Part shown: in pieces, positions 58,863 through 64,000 of the stretch
How positions within the stretch are numbered: the stretch's first letter is position 1
Layout: every line of letters starts with the position of its first letter
Source: Poronia punctata
Lineage: Eukaryota; Ascomycota; Sordariomycetes; Xylariales; Xylariaceae
Reading direction: 5' to 3'
Assembly (NCBI GenBank): GCA_022579005.1
Contig: MU401472.1
Coordinates: 1-64,000 of the forward strand
DNA: 64,000 nt
Notes under the pieces: generated by a model
Databases searched by the model: none
The model's input: only the letters and a program-made list of their open reading frames with translations
What the model was told of the DNA's origin: nothing
Translations under genes and position numbers: made by a program

Positions 58863-60652
58863 ATGGACCGCCAAAGTTTGGAACTTCAAAAATCAGCTGT
58901 AGCTGATATGACGGCCGCCCAAGTAAAAGAAGAGGGCGATACGTCTTCCGGCGTTGAAGGTCAAGACGAGAATGTCGTAGACTGGGATGGTCCCGATGAC
59001 CCGGAAAACCCTATGAAGTGGTCGCAGGCGAAGAAGAACTTTCACATCGTTATTATCGGGCTATTTACCCTCAACGCGCAAGTACCTACCTTGACCTACC
59101 AATGTCTTCAACACAATATATACTCGTCTACTAACCAACATACAGTAATCTAGCCGCAACAATGTTTGCCCCAGGCGCAAAACAGCTAGCGGAAGAGTTT
59201 CACGTCACGGATCCCATCCTCGCAGCCTTTACAGTAAACATATACGTCCTCGCGAATCTCGTCGGGCCACTCTTCCTCGCGCCCTTTTCCGAGTTATACG
59301 GCCGTTTGATCGTCTATCATGTTTGCAACGTTGCTTATGTCGCATTCACATTGGGCTGTGCTTTTAGCACCAACGTTTCCATGTTTCTCGTCTTTCGCGT
59401 CCTCTGCGGTCTTGCTGCCTCGGGACCGCAGAGTGTAGGTGGTGGTTCTATCGCCGACATCACGTCCCAGGAGGAGCGCGGGAGAGCCATTGCGTTATGG
59501 GGTACTGGACCACTGCTCGGCCCCGTAAGTGCCCAGTTACTATACCCAGTACGCTTCGTATAAAAAATGATAGCTGACGAGATATTTATTATTGCAGGTC
59601 GTCGGTCCTATTGTCGGTGGTTTCGTCACTCAAGCCGTTGGTTGGCGTTGGACCTTTCGGATTCTTCTGATTTTGGTAAAACCTCCCTTTAATTTCCACT
59701 CACTCACTTTTACTCCGAGATGACGGAATCCTGAATTAATCCAATCCCAAAACCCACAGGCAGGTGCTTTCGCAACAGCGACAGTACTATTCATGCGAGA
59801 AACAAACGCCACCGTCCTATTAAGACGGAAAACGGACCGACTGATCAAAGAAACGGGGAATACAAAACTCGTGCCGAAATTCGCCACAAGCGATACCCCC
59901 AGACAAGTATTCCTAAAAGCGATTGTGCGACCGTCCAAGATGTTGGTCTTCTCTCCGATCGTGCTCCTTCTCTCCTTGTATACCGGCACATTGTACGGTC
60001 TCGTCTTCCTGCTCTTTACCACTTTCCCGGCCGTGTTTCAGGAGACGTACGGATTCGGAGTCGGTGTTTCCGGCCTGGCTTATCTGGGTCTCGGATTGGG
60101 ATTCATGGCCGGTCTGCTCGTCTTCTCGCTTCTGAGTGATAGACTTTTGGGACAGAAGAAAGATGGCGCTATAGCGGCGCCGGAGAAACGGTTGATTCTC
60201 ATGAAGTGGTTTGCGCCAATTACCCCGTTTGGCTGTTTCAGTGAGTTACCTATTGCCCCTTTCTTCCTCTCCTTCTCCTTATCCTATTACTGACTTACTC
60301 CTGTTTTAAAGTATATGGATGGACGGCGCAGTATCACGTACACTGGATAGTCCCCATTATAGGGACATTCATCATCGGCTTCGGCACTCTCTTCGTCACG
60401 ATCCCCGTCCAGACGTACCTCGTCGATGCTTTTGGCGCAAAGGCTTCGGCTTCAGCCCTCGCGGCCAACTTGATCGTCAGGTCTCCCTTTGGAGCTTTAC
60501 TCGGCCTAGCTGCACCTCCGCTGTATGCGAATCTCGGTCTCGGCTGGGGAAATAGCGTTCTGGGGTTCATCACTCTCATCTTCACTCCTGTACCATGGCT
60601 GTTTTACCGTTATGGCGAAAGACTTAGGGAGCGTTTCGCTATTGATTTATGA
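58863..60652 (+). CDS. MFS exporter of the DHA1 (drug:H+ antiporter) type
   Basis: Five exons: 58863-59077, 59146-59524, 59598-59675, 59760-60240 and 60312-60652, encoding 497 residues with about 12 membrane helices. The N-terminal cytosolic segment has the DHA1 signature [14 protein letters not shown], followed by [15 protein letters not shown], the motif-A-like FSELYGRL and the motif-C-like [16 protein letters not shown]. Such proteins export toxic compounds or metabolites with proton antiport across the plasma membrane. Intron 1 appears to use a GC donor (GCAAGT) with TACTAAC branch and CAG acceptor: only this choice gives GC+T = Ala and the family run [12 protein letters not shown]. The other introns are GT-AG. 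The gene ends 155 bp from the convergent aldo/keto reductase. The substrate is unknown. Confidence 0.92.
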
Positions 60653-60807
60653 AGCGAAAGCGGCTCTTGGCCTGTTAATGATCGGAAAGATCACCAATTC
60701 AGAATAGATAAAAGGGGTAATAATCAAGTGGCTTTATCAAGCCCGACTCAAAGTCCTCAAACATCGTCTCTCACTCTCCCGCAAAAATGACCAACCCTGT
60801 CCTACAT

Positions 60808-61748
60808 CTATAGCTCTGGGCTATCGCCAAACAGCACAGAACTCATCGCCGGAGCATACCTCTCCCCCTTGGAACCACCCACACTATCAATAGTCTTTCT
60901 AATCCGGGCCTCTTCCTCCTTGGTCAAGGAAAAGTCCACCGCCTTCATATTCTCCTCGAGATATTTCAAACGTTTAGTACCGGGAATAGGGATAATATCT
61001 GGTGAAAAGTACCGTATTAGTTTCCGCACCCCATCAAACAAATAATCGATCTTTTTTTCTTTTCTTTCACTTACCCTCACCCTGCGCAAACAACCAAGCA
61101 AGAGAAAGCTGTCCAGGCGTACACCCCTTCCCCTTAGCAATCTCCCCAATAAGCTCCACCAACTCCAAATTCCCCTTAAAATTCTCCTCGGAGAACCTGG
61201 GCATGAACCTGCGATTATCCTTCTCATCCAACTGTTCCCTACTCGTAATCGCGCCCGTCAAAAACCCTCTCCCAAGCGGACTATACGCCACGACCTTGAC
61301 CCCCAACTCCCTCACGACCCGCAATAACGGCGTCTGCTCACTCTCGATCTGCAGCGCAAAGGGCGAATATTCCATCTGAATGGCCGCGATGGGATGGACC
61401 TTGTTCGCCCTACGCAGACTCCGTTCCGAACATTCCGAAAGACCCAGATACCGAACTTTCCCTTCTCCCACGAGTTCCGCCATGGCTCGCACAGTGTGTT
61501 CGATTGGTGTGTTTGGATCGACCCGATGCTGATAGTACAAATCAATGTAATCGGTCTGTAAGCGCTCTAGACTGGCCGCGCTGGCTTCTCGGACGTAGGC
61601 CGGGTCGCCGCAGATGGTGAATTTGCCGTCTTGGTAGCGGTTGGCGAATTTGGTGGCGAGGAAGATTTCTTTTCGGCGCCCGGTTTCTTTGAACCATCTT
61701 CCGATTAACTTTTCGTTGCTATTTTTCTTTTTCATTAAAAATTCCATT

Positions 61749-61779
<31 letters not shown>

Positions 61780-62026
61780 GCAAGACAGAGAGGCAGAAAG
61801 AAAAGAGGGAGGGGGGAGGGGAAACCACTTACGTGAATGGTCCATACATATCGGCCGTATCCCAGAACGTGACGCCGGAATCCGCAGCCTTGGTGAGGAC
61901 TTTGAAGGCTTCTTCTTCGTCGAAGCCGCCGAATGAATTATACCCGAATGTCATGCCCATACATCCAAGACCGATGGCACTGACGGAGGCATCTCCGATC
62001 TTGCGCTGGGGGAACTTTGCTGCCAT
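60808..62026 (-). CDS. Aldo/keto reductase
   Basis: Three exons, 62026-61833, 61718-61075 and 60998-60808, encode 342 residues, normal for the NADPH-dependent aldo/keto reductase barrel. The catalytic tetrad is visible as D56 and Y61 (DTADMYG), K88 (ATKFA) and H129 (YYQHRVDP). Other family marks are IGLGCMGM near the N-terminus, [25 protein letters not shown] and, across intron 2, [23 protein letters not shown] at the cofactor-binding end. These enzymes reduce aldehydes or ketones in the cytosol; it resembles the yakC/auxin-induced-like fungal group. Intron 1 (114 nt) holds a 28-base homopolymer (A on the coding strand). A TATATAA box about 100 bp upstream supports the start. Its 3' end faces the MFS exporter. 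Confidence 0.94.
61752..61779. repeat. Homopolymer T28 inside the aldo/keto reductase intron
   Basis: Twenty-eight consecutive T (A on the coding strand) between donor and acceptor of intron 1. Its exact length may be a sequencing estimate. Confidence 0.9.
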
Positions 62027-62120
62027 TTTGAATGTGTTAATGTATGATGATGATGATGTTGTACTACTACTGATGGTCTATGGTCAATACTTTGAGTTGA
62101 GGAGAGAAAACTGTCCTCCT

Positions 62121-62127
62121 TTATATA
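62121..62127 (-). promoter_or_regulatory. Probable TATA box of the aldo/keto reductase gene
   Basis: TATATAA on the minus strand about 95-100 bp upstream of the ATG at 62026. Position and sequence only. Confidence 0.5.
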
Positions 62128-62897
62128 AACCAACAATAATGTATTTGTTATCTACGTGTAGATGGGCGGCTACAAATTTCCGGGCTATAATATACGCAAA
62201 GGTTAACACCAAGATTAGCACATAGCTTCCTGTAGGTCGCCACTTATGTTTTAAGTCCGCGATTTCGCAATGGTTAGAGCCGTCTGAACCCCGCATACAT
62301 ACCCGGTCGCGGCTATCATCGAGTGGATCTCGGCTGCTTCATTCAACGTCATTTTGATATCCCCGAAGAGGATTTCCGACCGGGAATCTTGAGAACTTGG
62401 TTTTCTTTTAACAAACTCCGCGCGAGCTGACCTGCTTTCTTTCCTGGTCGATCATCTTCCTACCTAACCTAACCTATAGACCAAGGCTTTTGGGGTGTAG
62501 ATCAGATCCAAGAGACCCTTGAGGTTGAGAATTGAAGGGTAATCGAAATGTGGTCAATTCCTCATCTGCCTATGCGGTGTTAATGCTAGTATAGCCGACA
62601 AGCCTGATGAAACAGGGACATGGTTAATGTAATGTTAACTCGTCGGATTTAACCAGAGGATTGACGCGAGCCAGGCTCAAAGGTAGTAGGGACTGTAGAC
62701 TGAGGTACATAATATTTAACAGGTCAGTTTTAGGTAGCTCGAGCCTCGAGGGACACTGATCCTGCTCTGGAGTCAGCGGGGTCACTGCCAAGACCTAGAA
62801 GCCAGGCCTTGTCCGGTTCTTATGCTTAAATGTATGAGCTGTCCAAGTTATTGAAATAAACGCGACATGATGTCGATCTTTTCACATTATACGACTA
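62128..62897. other. Spacer between aldo/keto reductase and amino-acid permease
   Basis: Upstream region of the aldo/keto reductase and 3' flank of the permease, with no credible open frame. Confidence 0.45.
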
Positions 62898-64000
62898 TCA
62901 ATCCCATATCCAACTGACGAGCTTTACCCAACCTCTACTTTTCATAGGGGGCTCGTCATCCTGAAAATCTCTGGCCTGCTTGAAGGCTTCCTCAAGAGGA
63001 ATATCGGAGAGCGAAACCATCTTTGTTTTCTTCCACAATTTCCAGATTAGGTATGCTGATAGCACAAGAGGTATATCCCTGTAGAATATCGTTAGCATGC
63101 CATATAGTATGACGGGTTGGCTGGGATAAACGCCAACTTACAAGTATGAAGAGACAAATGCCTGTGCGTCCCAATTTCCCTTTGTAAAAACCTCATATCC
63201 GCCTGTTAGTAGGATCAGTAGCGACATGAATAGCCCTGCACAAGATGAATACACTGGATAACGCATTAGCCTGGTATTGCATGTTGGAAGTAGAGGGAAA
63301 CTCACGGGTCCAAGAATTGTGCCAAGGTAGGGACTCGTCTGGGATTCCTTGGCGCCTCATTGCTAGCTTGAGTCTGATGTGGTTGAATAAGATGGCAGAC
63401 CACGACACGAGTACACCAGCAGCAGTCAAATCAACCAGCCACCAGAACACAGTGAGTGCCGCGTTTGATAACGTCAAGAAGCTGAGGAACATGAACGGGG
63501 TGAAAAACATAATACAAGCATATGGCACACCCCACGATGTCGTGCGTAGAAATACTTGGGGAGCTTGTTTCTTGAGCGCCAAACCGTACAGAACTCGAGT
63601 CCCAGCCAGCAAGCTCTGATTCGATGATGACCAGGCCGAAGTGATCACGATGGCATTGACGACCGATGGAATCGCGGGAATGCCGGCAGCCGAAGCAGCG
63701 ATGACGAATGGGCTTTGGGCCGCATTGCCGTACGAGTTGTCGAGACGTTCGTCATTGCTCGCAACCAAAAGTCCGACGACGACAATGGCTAGGACGTAGA
63801 AAACAACAATTCGAATGAAAACACGCTTGCACGCTGCCGGAATGGCGCGGCGGGGATTCTTCGTTTCGGCCGCTGCCATGGCGAGAGACTCCACGCCGGC
63901 GAACGAGAAGACAGCCCCGGTCATGACACTCCAATACCCGAGGACTTTTATGCGCAAAGTGATTAGTGACTTTCTGGCACTCTGGGTGAGTAATGGGACA
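62898..64000 (-). CDS. APC-family amino-acid permease, 3' part (truncated by window edge)
   Basis: Three exons are visible: about 63944-63306, 63253-63142 and 63078-62898. The gene continues beyond 64000, so the N-terminus and first helices are missing. About 308 residues are present. They match fungal amino-acid permeases: GYWSVMTGAVFSFAGVESLA, ETKNPRRAIPAACKRVFIRI (the conserved E-x-KNPRR loop), SAWSSSNQSLLAGTRVLYGL, and the C-terminal helices joined across introns as SWTL-YSSCAGLFM and SSYL-DIPLVLSAYLIWK. Such proteins import amino acids with protons at the plasma membrane. The left-most exon limit at 63944 is inferred from an ACTAAT branch and an AAAAG acceptor; the frame also stays open to the window end, so this border is uncertain. 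Confidence 0.88.

Overview
The window looks like nuclear DNA of a filamentous ascomycete (Pezizomycotina, most likely Sordariomycetes). Eukaryotic introns of about 45-155 nt carry GTAAGT-like donors, CTAAC/CTGAC branch sites and YAG acceptors. The gene families are typical of such fungi: AA9 LPMO, GH95 fucosidase, M43 metalloprotease, Clr5-domain protein, DUF8021 secreted protein, Baeyer-Villiger-type monooxygenase. The spacers are rich in TACCTA/TAGGTA words. I assembled 18 protein-coding genes by joining open frames at splice sites; 17 are complete and one runs off the right edge. No convincing tRNA, rRNA or CRISPR was seen. The first 93 bases are pure C, so the window probably starts at a contig end or sequence artefact.

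Left third (2.3-19 kb), all on the minus strand: an MFS sugar transporter, a secreted GH95 alpha-L-fucosidase-like enzyme (five exons), a secreted M43 zinc metalloprotease and a secreted AA9 copper monooxygenase. Together they look like a saprotroph or plant-associated toolkit for opening plant polysaccharide, trimming side sugars, degrading protein and importing sugar, though nothing shows that they form one regulon. Two DNA-transposon relics lie between them: a 440-bp hAT-like MITE (4648-5087, 8-bp target duplication) and a decayed element of about 2.3 kb (10810-13101) with matching inverted ends.

Middle (20-44 kb): a coiled-coil hypothetical protein, a single-pass membrane protein with a PAN/Apple-like ectodomain, a DUF8021 secreted protein, a Ser/Thr kinase with a long disordered N-terminus, a six-exon FAD monooxygenase, a small secreted protein resembling the tail of fungal sulfotransferase-like proteins, a very acidic protein with a possible N-myristoylation signal, a Clr5-domain protein and the DNA primase large subunit PRI2. 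PRI2 has all four Fe-S cysteines and an upstream MluI cell-cycle box.

Right third (43.6-64 kb): a spacer of about 13.5 kb holds just one credible gene, a 90-aa zinc-ribbon-like protein, and a 227-bp TA-flanked MITE. After it come a 210-aa hypothetical protein, a DHA1-type MFS exporter whose first intron reads best as GC-AG, a convergent aldo/keto reductase, and the 3' part of an APC amino-acid permease cut by the window edge.

No clearly new multi-gene system was found. The best leads are the MITEs, the reduced sulfotransferase-like secreted protein, the arginine-tailed AA9 and the GC-AG intron. Exon borders are manual readings without transcript support.
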